Shown here: piece after piece, positions 1 through 8,821 of the stretch
Numbering within the stretch: the stretch's first letter is position 1
Layout of the letters: every line of letters begins with the position of its first letter
Assembly (NCBI RefSeq): GCF_003403095.1
Contig: NZ_CP031555.1
Coordinates: 4,483,501-4,547,500 of the forward strand
DNA from: Thalassospira indica
GTDB taxonomy: Bacteria; Pseudomonadota; Alphaproteobacteria; Rhodospirillales; Thalassospiraceae
Direction of reading: 5' to 3'
Length of the DNA stretch: 64,000 bases
Position numbers and translations under genes: made by a program
Notes under the pieces: generated by a model
What the model saw: the letters and a program-made list of their open reading frames with translations, nothing else
The model's database searches: none
What the model was told of the DNA's origin: nothing

Positions 1-656
1 CCCATTGCCTTTCTCGGCGGATCAAGAGGCGCCTTGCCAGAGCCGTCACGTTGGAGCCAGGTGCGATGCGCGCCGGTGATCTTGCCATCGAGGTCGGTCA
101 CCGCGGCAATCATGGCGGGCCATGCCTCTGTCGGCGCATCGCCCTCGGGTCGCCAGTAGCAGGTCGGATGGAACCGCAGGTTCGCGGTTCCGCGTAAATC
201 CGTAATGCCGCGTCCGCGTAAATACGTCTCCGCGAGGCTGCCGATCAAAGGCTGCGTTATGCGCCAAAGGCGACGGGCCGCCTCGGACGATCCCGATGGT
301 GCTGGCGGTGTTTGAGCCCTGCGGGACTGAGGCTCCAGTTCAAAATGCGGCAGGCTGAGGAAGCGGCGCGCTTCTTCAGCAATATCGGCGAAATCGATGA
401 GGCCAAGGGTTTCGCCGATAACGTCGAGCAGATCGCCATGCTCGCCGCTCTGAGCATCGGTCCATTTGCCGGCAGCCCCTTTACCAGCCTCCGGCCCGGT
501 CAGACGGACGAACATTGAACGGCCGGGAGTGTTCCGTACATCCCCAACCTGCCAGTAATTGCCCTGTTTGCGCCCATTCGAGAGATAGTGGCGGCACACC
601 GCCTCGGCCTGGCGACCGAGACGCTGCGCCAGTTCGGAAGCGTTGAGACGCGCCAT
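1..656 (-). CDS. Toprim/DUF7146-type primase-like protein, N-terminal part (runs off the window)
   Basis: This open frame starts at an ATG at 656 and continues past the left edge. Its A overlaps the final base of the TGA of the upstream methylase-helicase gene, so the two are translationally coupled. The first 218 residues read MARLNASELAQRLGRQAEAV onward, with a WTDAQSGEHGD stretch near residue 65 and an AETYLRGRGI stretch near residue 145. These are typical of the N-terminal half of Toprim-domain primase/helicase-like proteins of alphaproteobacterial plasmids and integrative elements. The catalytic Toprim part would lie outside the window. The role in element DNA replication is inferred from the family. 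Confidence 0.75.
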   Translation of the reverse strand, partial: MARLNASELAQRLGRQAEAVCRHYLSNGRKQGNYWQVGDVRNTPGRSMFVRLTGPEAGKGAAGKWTDAQSGEHGDLLDVIGETLGLIDFADIAEEARRFLSLPHFELEPQSRRAQTPPAPSGSSEAARRLWRITQPLIGSLAETYLRGRGITDLRGTANLRFHPTCYWRPEGDAPTEAWPAMIAAVTDLDGKITGAHRTWLQRDGSGKAPLDPPRKAM

Positions 657-3600
657 CACGCAGCCACCCGCTCGGAGATGCGCTCGACGGGGAAGCGGTC
701 GAGCAGTTTGCCGATGATCTCCGGCCCCAATGCGCCCACCGGCACGAAGAATCGTAGCTTCCAGGAGATGATCTCGCTGAAGAGACCATAGGTTCGCAGC
801 CGATCGCGCATGGTATCGGTGAAGCCGGTGAGCTCGATCCGGTTGGCGCCCATGACCCGGACGCGTCGCAGTTGCAGCCCCTCGGTGAGATCAAGGATCG
901 TGCGGCCTTCGATCAACGCGGCATAAGCGGCATCCGGCGTCAGGCTGCTGGTGACGCCACTGGTCGAAGCATTGGTAGCCCATGCCGGCGAGACCCGGCG
1001 ACCGATGATGCGTTCGCCCTCGTCGGTCTGGAGCCGATAGACCCGGGAGGAGTCCTGCGGCAGGCGCTTCCAGATCGGCAGCAGAAGCCCAGTCACCATA
1101 TGCAGGATGCTGTCGGTGAACTCCGGCACCTCTGCCAGTTCCGCGTTCCAGGCCGTGGCGAAGGAAGCCTGGTCCGCCTCGCCCCAATGGGTCTCATCCA
1201 TTGTCCGCATGGGGATGCTCACCGCTTCCATCGGCCGGATCAACCGCACACGGCGCTCGATCTCGCCATCATCCAGCATGACGCTGGTGGTGGGGATCTG
1301 CACGGCGGCGCGACCGGATCGCTCGTTGATGAGCAATCTTGCGCGGGGATCATCCAGTTCCGCCAGGGCTGCATTGAGCGTGACCGGCTGATTGCGCTTG
1401 CGCTCGGTGAGCGTCAGGAGCCGCGTTTCCGCGCCGGTGCCCGGATGGGTGTGGATCACCTGCCGGTCGGTGACGATGAAGCTTTCCGCCTTCAGCGTTT
1501 CCAGTCCCATGTCATAGGTGCCGGATGCAATCGCCCCGTCGATCCGCGCCTGCAGGAGCTGTTCGAAGGCCGAGAACAGGATGCCCTGCAATTCGATGGT
1601 CAGCGCCAGCAGGCGATTGAGGAAGGTGGTGATCGGCGGTAGTTCGTCCTTCACACCATTGCTGTCCATCAGCTTCAGGCCGGTGGCGGATTCAAACCGT
1701 TCCAGCGAGCATCCCTCGACCTTACCGCGCACAATCAGCAGATAGAGCTGGCGCAACGCATCGCGGGCATAGGCGGATTCCAGATTGTCCTCGGGCCGGA
1801 ACAGCCCCTGACCGCCGGTCTGGCGCTGGCCGCGGGTGATCGCGCCCAGCGTGTCGAGGCGGCGGGCGATGGTAGAGAGAAAGCGCTTCTCGGCCTTGAC
1901 GTCCGTGGCGATGGGTCTGAACAGCGGCGGCTGAGCCTGATTGGTGCGGTTGGTGCGGCCCAGCCCCTGAATGGCGGCATCTGCCTTCCAGCCCGGCTCC
2001 AGGAGGTAATGCACGCGCAGCCGCTGGTTTTTCGCCGAGAGTTCGGCGTGATAGCTGCGCCCCGTGCCACCCGCATCCGAGAACACGAGGATGCGCTTCT
2101 GGTCATCCATGAAGGCCGAGGTCTCGGCAAGATTGGCAGAAGGTGCACGGTTCTCGACCGCCAAACGCGCCGATGCCCCGTCGCCCTTGCGCACGATCCG
2201 GCGCGAGCGGCCCGTGACCTCCGCCACCATATCCGTGCCGAAGCGCTGGACAATCTGATCGAGCGCCCCCGGCACGGCGGGAAGCGAACCCAGCTGCTCC
2301 AGCATCTCGTCGCGCCGCGCTACGGCTTCGCGGCTTTCGACCGGCTGACCATCGCGGAAGACGGGGCGTGACGAGAGGTTCCCCTCGCCATCGGTAAACG
2401 GCTCATAGAGCTGTACCGGGAAGGAATGCTGCAAATACGAGCCAACATATTCCCTCGGGGTGACATCGACGGAAATATCGCTCCATTCCTCGGTCGGGAT
2501 CTCGGAAAGCCGCCGTTCCATCAGGGCTTCGCCGGTCGAGACGATCTGGATGACGGCGGCATGGCCCGCTTCCAGATCGGCCTCGATGGACCGGATCAGG
2601 GTCGGGGTTTTCATGGAAGTCAGCAGATGGCCGAAGAAGCGCTGTTTGGTGCTCTCAAAGGCCGAACGGGCGGCGGATTTGGCCTGCCGGTTCAGCGTTC
2701 CCTCGCTGCCGGTGATGTTGGCGGCTTCCATTGCCGCGTCCAGATTGTTGTGAATGACGGCGAAAGCCCCGGCGTAGGCATCATAGATGCGGCGCTGTTC
2801 ATCCGTGAGCTGATGCTCGATCAGTTCATATTCAACGCCATCATAGGAGAGCGAGCGGGCGGTATAGAGGCCGAGGGATCGCAGATCGCGGGCCAGCACT
2901 TCCATGGCCGCAACGCCACCGGCTTCGATCGCCTCAACGAACTCGGCGCGGGTCTGGAACGGAAAATCCTCACCGCCCCAGAGGCCAAGGCGCTGCGCAT
3001 AGGCGAGATTGTGAACTGTGGTGGCGCCGGTCGCCGAGACATAAACCACGCGGGCGTCGGGCAGCGCGTGCTGAAGCCGCAGGCCCGCACTTCCTTGCTG
3101 CGAGGCGGCGACATCACCGCGTTCTCCTTTTCCGCCACCGGCATTCTGCATGGAATGGCTCTCGTCGAATATGATGGCTCCATCGAAATCGGACCCCAAC
3201 CATTCGACGATCTGCTTGACGCGCGAAACCTTCTCGCCCCGGTCGTCGGAGCGTAGCGTGGCATAGGTGGTAAAAAGGATGCCTTCCGACAACGTGATTG
3301 GCTTGCCTTGCGGGAAGCGTGACAGAGGCGTGACAAGCAGCCGTTCCATGCCGAGCGCCGACCAGTCGCGCTGCGCGTCCTCGATCAGCTTATCGGATTT
3401 GGAGATCCAGATCGCCTTGCGCCGACCGCGCAGCCAGTTGTCGAGAATGATGGCGGCGGACTGGCGTCCCTTGCCAGCGCCGGTTCCATCACCGAGCATG
3501 AAGCCCCGGCGAAAGCGGATTGATCCCGCAGCATCCTCGGGCGCAGCGCTCACATTGTCGAAATGCTCGTCCACGGTCCATGCGCCGGCGAGATGATCGG

Positions 3601-4978
3601 CATGGGCTTCACCGGCATAGATCACCGTTTCAAGCTGGGCGTTCGACAGACGCGCGCAGATGTCAGCGGGCAGCATGGGCCGGTAGGAGGGCTTCGGCGG
3701 TGCGACCGAGGCCATGGCGGCGGATTGCACCAGTTTGGTCGGATGCGGCTGCGCGCCAGCAATGCGCAGCGATTGCAGCGCATATTCCTCATAGATCGCG
3801 TCGGACAGGCGAGCGCCTTCGGGTGGCGTCCAGTCCACGGTCTCATAGGCGAGTTCGACGCCCTCGGGATCTTTGGCGGGAGCAGCGACAGGCCGAGCAG
3901 CAGTCGCGCGGGCCAGATAGCCCCGCACGGTTTTCGGCGCGGCGGTCGAAGCGGGAAAGACGATCTTCGGTAGTGATACCGGCAGGCGCTGCGGGACCAG
4001 CGCCTCGATCCATCCGATCAGCGTGGCTACATCGGGGGCGATTCCCGGTGAGGTCGGAAAACTCGCCGGATATTCGGCGGGTAATTTGTCGATCACGGTC
4101 AGCCGCGTGTCGATCGTGGTGCCGTGCTTTGCATAGACCGCGCCATCGACGGCGGCGCTGAACACCACGCGACCACGGGCCTGCAAGCGGATGAACGCGT
4201 CCCGCCATGCCGGAGCTTCGGGGCCAAAGCCAGCGCCGGTGATCGTCACCAGCCGACCGCCCGGAGCAAGACGGGCCAGCGCCGAGGCGACATGGCGAAG
4301 CGCAGCATCCGCCATCCGTCCCTCGACATTGGCCATTACCGAGAATGGCGGGTTCATCAGCACCACCGACGGCACGGCCTCCGGTGCCAGATGATTGTCG
4401 ATCTGGGCGGCGTCGCATCGGGTGACGGGACAGGCCGGAAAGAGGGACGAGAGAAGATCGGCGCGGATCTCGGCGAGTTCATTGAGGATCAGCGAACCGC
4501 CGGCAGTCTGTGCCAGGATCGCCATCAGGCCGGTGCCAGCCGAGGGCTCCATCACCCTATCATCAGGCGTGATGGCGGCAGCCGTCAGAGCGGCAAGGCC
4601 GAGCGGGATCGGCGTCGAAAACTGCTGGAAGCTCTGGCTTTCCTCGGAACGCCGGGTCTGCGTGGGCAACAGCGCCGCGATCTTTGCCAACACGGAAATC
4701 CGTGCAGCCGGAGACGCGGCTTTACGGAAAAGCGCCTTTCCGTATTTGCGTAAGAAAAGGACGGTAGCGACCTCACCGGCCTCATAGGCGAGCTTCCAGT
4801 CCCAGGCGCCGGTAGCGTCCGACGCGCTGAAAGCCGTTTCCATCGCACCGCGCAATGTCACGGCATCGACGCGCTGACCGCGTTCGAGATGGGGGAGCAG
4901 ATGATTGGCCGCAGCCAGGATCGCTGGCGCAGCCGCCAGCGGCGTGACCGGATCGGCCACGGGGAAAACCATGTTCAT
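656..4978 (-). CDS. Fused DNA methylase / strawberry-notch-type helicase
   Basis: A 1440-residue protein from the ATG at 4978, preceded by GAGG; in-frame codons further upstream would run back through a terminator, so I reject them. An N6-adenine methyltransferase-like module has SAGTG at about residues 146-150 and the catalytic NPPF at 209-212. A superfamily 2 helicase follows, with Walker A GDGTGAGKG at 496-504 and DESH at 605-608. A conserved GGTGRS segment and a glycine-rich GLGRTNRTNQ segment match the strawberry-notch helicase C-terminal domain. Such fusions are common in alphaproteobacterial plasmids and ICEs; their role (antirestriction, DNA modification or transfer) is not settled. 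It has its own leader and couples to the downstream primase-like gene. Confidence 0.85.
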   Translation of the reverse strand: MNMVFPVADPVTPLAAAPAILAAANHLLPHLERGQRVDAVTLRGAMETAFSASDATGAWDWKLAYEAGEVATVLFLRKYGKALFRKAASPAARISVLAKIAALLPTQTRRSEESQSFQQFSTPIPLGLAALTAAAITPDDRVMEPSAGTGLMAILAQTAGGSLILNELAEIRADLLSSLFPACPVTRCDAAQIDNHLAPEAVPSVVLMNPPFSVMANVEGRMADAALRHVASALARLAPGGRLVTITGAGFGPEAPAWRDAFIRLQARGRVVFSAAVDGAVYAKHGTTIDTRLTVIDKLPAEYPASFPTSPGIAPDVATLIGWIEALVPQRLPVSLPKIVFPASTAAPKTVRGYLARATAARPVAAPAKDPEGVELAYETVDWTPPEGARLSDAIYEEYALQSLRIAGAQPHPTKLVQSAAMASVAPPKPSYRPMLPADICARLSNAQLETVIYAGEAHADHLAGAWTVDEHFDNVSAAPEDAAGSIRFRRGFMLGDGTGAGKGRQSAAIILDNWLRGRRKAIWISKSDKLIEDAQRDWSALGMERLLVTPLSRFPQGKPITLSEGILFTTYATLRSDDRGEKVSRVKQIVEWLGSDFDGAIIFDESHSMQNAGGGKGERGDVAASQQGSAGLRLQHALPDARVVYVSATGATTVHNLAYAQRLGLWGGEDFPFQTRAEFVEAIEAGGVAAMEVLARDLRSLGLYTARSLSYDGVEYELIEHQLTDEQRRIYDAYAGAFAVIHNNLDAAMEAANITGSEGTLNRQAKSAARSAFESTKQRFFGHLLTSMKTPTLIRSIEADLEAGHAAVIQIVSTGEALMERRLSEIPTEEWSDISVDVTPREYVGSYLQHSFPVQLYEPFTDGEGNLSSRPVFRDGQPVESREAVARRDEMLEQLGSLPAVPGALDQIVQRFGTDMVAEVTGRSRRIVRKGDGASARLAVENRAPSANLAETSAFMDDQKRILVFSDAGGTGRSYHAELSAKNQRLRVHYLLEPGWKADAAIQGLGRTNRTNQAQPPLFRPIATDVKAEKRFLSTIARRLDTLGAITRGQRQTGGQGLFRPEDNLESAYARDALRQLYLLIVRGKVEGCSLERFESATGLKLMDSNGVKDELPPITTFLNRLLALTIELQGILFSAFEQLLQARIDGAIASGTYDMGLETLKAESFIVTDRQVIHTHPGTGAETRLLTLTERKRNQPVTLNAALAELDDPRARLLINERSGRAAVQIPTTSVMLDDGEIERRVRLIRPMEAVSIPMRTMDETHWGEADQASFATAWNAELAEVPEFTDSILHMVTGLLLPIWKRLPQDSSRVYRLQTDEGERIIGRRVSPAWATNASTSGVTSSLTPDAAYAALIEGRTILDLTEGLQLRRVRVMGANRIELTGFTDTMRDRLRTYGLFSEIISWKLRFFVPVGALGPEIIGKLLDRFPVERISERVAA

Positions 4979-4984
4979 GTCGGG

Positions 4985-5080
4985 AACCTCAGGAGAGTGG
5001 GAAGGACAAGCCCGGACGGCGCTCTCTCTCTCGACCGCCCTGACCTGACCACTTCCGGCCCACCTCTCACTCTCAAAGCG
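4985..5080 (-). promoter_or_regulatory. Family-A leader, variant copy upstream of the methylase-helicase
   Basis: Read on the minus strand, this stretch opens with GAGAGTGAGAGGTGGGCC and contains a GAGAGAGAG loop between GGCGG and CCGTCC arms, just before the start codon. It is the most divergent of the leaders shared with the genes at 6806, 15729 and 17803. It lies directly after a strong terminator, so it should be the start of a separate transcript. Confidence 0.55.
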
Positions 5081-5085
5081 CAGCA

Positions 5086-5120
5086 TAAAAAAAGCGCCCC
5101 GACCGGACGGCGGGGCGCTT
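5086..5120 (-). terminator. Rho-independent terminator
   Basis: A perfect 10-bp stem, AAGCGCCCCG (5092-5101) and CGGGGCGCTT (5111-5120), with a 9-nt loop is followed on the minus strand by a run of seven T. It ends the transcript of the gene at 5139-5783 and insulates the methylase-helicase. Confidence 0.9.
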
Positions 5121-5138
5121 GGCAGTGTCTTCCCGGGA

Positions 5139-5783
5139 TCATCCGAAGCGGCGACCGGCTTCGGTAAAGGTGTATTCATTGGCAGCGATGGTTTCATCGA
5201 CCACTCCGTCCGAGGACAGATAATCATATTCGCGCTCAAGCTGGCGGTAGAGCCAGCGGGCCAGATCGCGCAGCGCCTCGATGATCGTCTCCTCGGTATC
5301 GGCGGTCATGTCCTGCCCGGTCGGGCTGTCGCGCTCGGCCGAGATCGACATGCAGTATTCGTGGTAATAATGGCCGCGATGACTGACTTCGGCGCGAAGC
5401 TGGTAGAAATTGCGCCGCTGGACCGTCTGCAGGGCATCGGCGATGCGATGCAATTCGGTGTCCTGTGGTGCGTGCTCCCGAATAAGGCGCGGAGCATCCT
5501 TCGGGTAGGAATACCAGGATTCAAAGCACGCGCCGTCCCCCTGCGAGGAAAAGCCCCGGAACCAGATGCAGGGGTCTTGCCGTGTGCCGCCGCCCATCAA
5601 CCGGACGGTTCGGGTCTTGAGGTTCAGCCCGAGGATTTCCGCAATACGCTGGAAATCCTCGTAGACGGTATCGTACCAGTCATAATCTAAGCCGCCCTCG
5701 CGATACCAGGCGCGAGCCTTCTCCCTCGCCGCATCGGACAGTTCGTCGAACCGATAGACGGTGGTTTCGATGATGTCAGGCAT
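5139..5783 (-). CDS. Conserved hypothetical protein of the element backbone
   Basis: A 214-residue acidic protein. I place the start at the ATG at 5783 (MPDIIETTVYRFDELSDAAR) because GGAGG lies just upstream; a longer in-frame reading exists but has no such site. It is rich in Tyr, Trp, Asp and Glu and has no membrane segment or catalytic motif that I recognise. Homologues sit beside ParB/ArdC-type genes in alphaproteobacterial elements, sometimes labelled as antitoxin-like; I see no toxin partner here. It is followed directly by a terminator. Function unknown. Confidence 0.7.
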   Translation of the reverse strand: MPDIIETTVYRFDELSDAAREKARAWYREGGLDYDWYDTVYEDFQRIAEILGLNLKTRTVRLMGGGTRQDPCIWFRGFSSQGDGACFESWYSYPKDAPRLIREHAPQDTELHRIADALQTVQRRNFYQLRAEVSHRGHYYHEYCMSISAERDSPTGQDMTADTEETIIEALRDLARWLYRQLEREYDYLSSDGVVDETIAANEYTFTEAGRRFG

Positions 5784-5931
5784 AGGGGTCGCCTCCGTCC
5801 AGCACAGTGGACAGCCAGCCATCGGTATAGATCCAGTCCACCGTTTCGCCGGTAGCAAGATCAAGGACATGCGCGCCGCCGCCGAAGCCGTCGATTCTCG
5901 GCCGAGAGCAACTGTTTGCGTATTGAAGGCC
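5776..5931 (-). pseudogene. 3' remnant of a small coding sequence
   Basis: In the frame ending at a TGA at 5776 the minus strand reads IDGFGGGAHVLDLATGETVD and then a tail ending LDGGDPYA. This is well-behaved protein sequence whose stop overlaps the next ATG by 8 bases, as in a tightly packed operon. No start codon exists: the frame is closed upstream by the TAG that ends the gene at 5932-6192. Either the 5' end of a small gene was lost, or a non-canonical start is used. Confidence 0.4.
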
Positions 5932-6192
5932 CTATAGACCCGTCAGACCAAACTCGGTGGCGCAGCGTTTGACGAACTGGATGACATGCTCGGGATCGCC
6001 GGTGACGTCATCACCCATCCAGAGCTGAGTGCCACCATGTTCTGGCTGGATGGAGAGCACGAAGCCGTCCGATGGCGGATCTTCGGCGGCAGTGTCATCC
6101 GCCAGTGCGTTGTAGAGATCGAGTGCGCGGGCAGCGTTTTCGGGGGTGCCCACGTCAAGCAGGCAAGAAAAGTGCGTGAAATAGTCGGCCAT
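5932..6192 (-). CDS. Small conserved hypothetical protein
   Basis: 86 residues starting at the ATG at 6192 (MADYFTHFSCLLDVGTPENA), preceded by AGGAGA; the longer reading back to 6261 lacks a ribosome site. It is acidic, with a central DDTAAEDPPSDGF stretch and a C-terminal segment GDPEHVIQFVKRCATEFGL. It resembles small proteins of unknown function that accompany ArdC/DUF2958 genes in mobile elements. It lies about 65 bases downstream of the gene at 6258-6806 and probably shares its transcript. Confidence 0.7.
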   Translation of the reverse strand: MADYFTHFSCLLDVGTPENAARALDLYNALADDTAAEDPPSDGFVLSIQPEHGGTQLWMGDDVTGDPEHVIQFVKRCATEFGLTGL

Positions 6193-6257
6193 GATGGTCT
6201 CCTGAGAAGACATCGCCCGATGCACGACCGGGCCGAATGGGTAAAAAATGATGAAGC

Positions 6258-6806
6258 TCATGCGACCTGTGGCAGGCGGAGCAAATCAGCCGCGGCGTCG
6301 CGCCAGAAGGGATCGACCAGTCGGGCCTCCAGCGCAGCGGCGCGGTAACGCAGCCGTCGCGCCTCGGCGGGATCTGATGCCCGGAATGCCATACCGCGCA
6401 GGCGGCTGGCCTCGGTCACGATCCTGCGTGCCTCGGCATCGGATGCGACCGGCTGTTGCCAGAGGATAATGCCGGCGCGGATTTCACCGGCGAGGACCAG
6501 GCGCTGATCGCGGTCCTGAATGAGCATGACGCGCGGCTGGAAATACGGAAAGCTGTCCGGCCCCGTGCAAATATCACCGCACGACAGGCGCAAGGCCCCG
6601 GCCTGAATGGCCTCTTCCGGTGATGGGCGTTCCCCAAGCGAGATCACGCGGTCAAAGCTATTCGCCGCGTCACTGGCGTCATAGCTGGCCACACCGAGGC
6701 ACGAAATGCGCAGCGGCAGCTTTTGCGACCGATAAAGCGCGGGCAGAACATCGGCCGCCAGAATATGACCGATGGAGCGGAAGGTTTCGGAACGGGCAAA
6801 CGTCAT
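6258..6806 (-). CDS. Conserved hypothetical protein behind a family-A leader
   Basis: 182 residues from the ATG at 6806 (MTFARSETFRSIGHILAADV), with GGAG nine bases upstream; a GTG three codons earlier is less likely because it would overlap that site. The C-terminal part, EARRLRYRAAALEARLVDPF, is helical and strongly charged. No enzyme motif is visible. The gene is expressed behind one of the clearest copies of the shared hairpin leader, which groups it with parB and ardC. Function unknown. Confidence 0.65.
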   Translation of the reverse strand: MTFARSETFRSIGHILAADVLPALYRSQKLPLRISCLGVASYDASDAANSFDRVISLGERPSPEEAIQAGALRLSCGDICTGPDSFPYFQPRVMLIQDRDQRLVLAGEIRAGIILWQQPVASDAEARRIVTEASRLRGMAFRASDPAEARRLRYRAAALEARLVDPFWRDAAADLLRLPQVA

Positions 6807-6890
6807 CGGGATCACTCCATGACGGGCGCCGGTGAGCCTCTCTCTCCGGCCTTCAACCCGTCACGGCCGAACGGCCCACACTCTTCCTCT
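6807..6890 (-). promoter_or_regulatory. Family-A hairpin leader
   Basis: Minus-strand order: GAGAGGAAGAGTGTGGGC, then TGACGGG (outer 5' arm), CCGG, a GAGAGAGAGGCTCA loop, CCGG, CCCGTCA (outer 3' arm), GGAG and the start codon. Outer arms pair over 7 bp and inner arms over 4 bp (6818-6866). The same layout precedes the genes starting at 15729 and 17803. Confidence 0.75.
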
Positions 6891-7006
6891 CTGACCGGGC
6901 TTGTTCCCGGTTCCGCCGCCGACGATGGGGGACCATCGTGAGGCGCCGACGGCCCGAAGCGCGGGTCTCCGCGCTCGGGCCGTCGGGGATGAGGCGCTTT
7001 CGCGCC

Positions 7007-7171
7007 TTACTCCCACGGGTCCAGCTCCAGCTTCACCATGTCGTCGTCGCCGTCGAACTCGGCGGCGGGGCAAGCGGCGTGGGTGCCGTCTCCGGCCTGG
7101 AACACGACGATCACGACCATCAGAGTGGTGGCGAGGCTGGCGGCGAAGGCGGTGGCATCTGCATAGGACAT
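7007..7171 (-). CDS. Small membrane-anchored acidic protein
   Basis: 54 residues from the ATG at 7171 (MSYADATAFAASLATTLMVV), preceded by AGGAG. Residues 9-24 form one hydrophobic segment, followed by a short Cys-containing linker and the acidic tail DGDDDMVKLELDPWE. Longer in-frame starts exist but lack a ribosome site and have poor composition. Function unknown. A near-copy of the tail motif occurs in the opposite direction at about 7513-7550. Confidence 0.55.
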   Translation of the reverse strand: MSYADATAFAASLATTLMVVIVVFQAGDGTHAACPAAEFDGDDDMVKLELDPWE

Positions 7172-7813
7172 GGGTTCCGGCTCCTGTCTTTGGAGGCGAG
7201 GGACCATCCCCCGCGCGACAGGTGCCCGAAGTGTCTGACCGGATCTGCAATCACCCGAGGGCGTTCGGACTTTTTCCGAATCCCCGAGGGCGGCACGCGA
7301 AGCGTCAAGCCGACCCCTTCGGGGTTGAATGTCAAAGAGACGGATCGGACCAAGGTTTGCGAATGGAAGCGGGGTTGGTTTTTCGCATCTGACAGGTGCC
7401 GGATATCCCTTGCAGATGCTTCGCCCGGCCAACCCTTGCCGCCGCATCAACAGAGGAACCGCGTTACAAGCCCGAGACGGAACCGAACCCATGGCACGCG
7501 CCTTCATGGGATGACGGGGACATGGTGAAGTTGGAACTGGAGCCGCCGCGTGACCCTCCGCCCCCTGTACACGGTATGACGGTCATGCGACCTGACCGTT
7601 TGATGGACGGAGGTGCGACAGTGGTTCTGAAGGCCAGGTCACAGCGCTCGAATGATGTAAATACAGGGCGATCCGCCGGGCAAAGCCCCGCAACGCGCAC
7701 CTGTGGGCACAACAAATATGCCCATGTGCGACTTGTTTCGATCACGCCGATCTTTCCAAAACCGCGAGAGTCAATTAGGATTCGACGAAAAGACAGACGA
7801 CTGGGGCGACGCG
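7172..7813. other. 640-base stretch without a convincing gene; contains a decayed coding fragment
   Basis: No reading frame here looks like a gene. On the plus strand, about 7513-7550 encodes WDDGDMVKLELEP, matching the acidic tail of the small protein at 7007-7171, with proline-rich sequence after it. It probably marks a decayed relative. The segment must also hold the promoter of the downstream ATPase gene, though I see no clear -35/-10 pair. Confidence 0.4.
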
Positions 7814-8821
7814 GTGTCAAATGCGAAACAGATACTGGCGATGCTCAGAAGCCAGGCGGAAGGCGATGAAGAACAGTTCTTCTCCATCGCGCTTCAGGTT
7901 GCGGCTGGCGAGGCGCGCCAAGGACACCGTGCGACCGCAGAGGATATCCGTGCGGCAGTGGATGCCGCACGTTCACAGCGCGGCACGCGGGCGTCTGTCC
8001 CGATCGCCTTTTCTCGACCCCGTGGAGACCTCGACAGCCTTCTCGATCTGCGGGACCCGCAGATCCATCTTGCCGATGTGGTGCTGAATGCAGACGTGAA
8101 AGGTCATCTCGAAGCGGTTGTGCTTCAGCAACAGCGTCGGGATTGGCTCCGGGAACATGGGAAGACACCGAGCCGCCGCCTCCTCTTTGCCGGACCTCCG
8201 GGATCGGGGAAGACGATGACCGCCGAGGCGCTCGCGGGCGAACTCCATCTTCCTCTGTTCGTGATCCGCCTAGAAACCCTGATTACGCGCTTTATGGGGG
8301 AAACGGCCGCCAAACTGCGTCTGGTTTTCGACGAAGCGCAGAAGCGCAGAGGTGTTTATCTCTTTGATGAATTCGATGCCGTGGGCAGCGACAGGTTGGC
8401 GACGAATGATGTCGCGGAAATGCGGCGGGTACTGAACAGCTTCCTGCAGTTCATGGAAGAGCCTTCTGCGACCGACAGTGTTCTGGTGGCTGCCACGAAC
8501 CACCCCTCTCTTCTCGACCGCGCGTTACTACGGCGCTTCGATGAAGTTCTGCAGTTCGAGATGCCATCAGCAGATGAAGTGCGCGCCATTATCAAGGCCC
8601 ATCTGTCGCCGATGAAATATCCCAAGATCAATTGGAAAACCATTGTTGCCGCGGCCACCTGCCTCAGTCAGGCGGAGATTGTCCATGCAGCAGAAGAGAC
8701 CGTGAAAGCGGCAATCCTTTCAGAACGAAATCAGATTTCCACCGCCGATCTGACGCGCGAACTTCGCAAACGCCAGGCCATGAGAACGGTGTTCTCTGAA
8801 GAACAGGGACACATTGGCTGA
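7814..8821 (+). CDS. ietA: AAA+ ATPase of an IetAS-type anti-phage pair
   Basis: A 335-residue AAA+ ATPase from the GTG at 7814. The start is uncertain: in-frame ATGs lie at 7718, 7724 and 7841, none with a clear ribosome site. I chose 7814 because the region from SNAKQILAMLRSQAEGD onward looks like the family's N-terminus. Walker A GPPGSGKT is at about residues 128-134, and Walker B reads GVYLFDEFDA. A sensor-like VAATNHPSLLDRALLRRFD stretch places it near the proteasomal/FtsH-like AAA group. Its stop overlaps the subtilase start by 8 bases. ATPase plus S8 protease is the known IetAS defence arrangement. Confidence 0.85.
   Translation: MSNAKQILAMLRSQAEGDEEQFFSIALQVAAGEARQGHRATAEDIRAAVDAARSQRGTRASVPIAFSRPRGDLDSLLDLRDPQIHLADVVLNADVKGHLEAVVLQQQRRDWLREHGKTPSRRLLFAGPPGSGKTMTAEALAGELHLPLFVIRLETLITRFMGETAAKLRLVFDEAQKRRGVYLFDEFDAVGSDRLATNDVAEMRRVLNSFLQFMEEPSATDSVLVAATNHPSLLDRALLRRFDEVLQFEMPSADEVRAIIKAHLSPMKYPKINWKTIVAAATCLSQAEIVHAAEETVKAAILSERNQISTADLTRELRKRQAMRTVFSEEQGHIG

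Noticed and set aside
1107..2371. Long plus-strand frames opposite the methylase-helicase gene
   Set aside because: They are antisense shadows of a clearly coding minus-strand gene and lack ribosome sites and recognisable domains.
4979..5239. N-terminal extension of the methylase-helicase to 5239
   Set aside because: It would read through a strong terminator and the shared leader, and overlaps the upstream gene; GAGG before 4978 marks the real start.
7396..7869. 157-residue plus-strand frame
   Set aside because: Low-complexity, proline- and arginine-rich, no ribosome site; only a short stretch resembles a real protein and it looks decayed.
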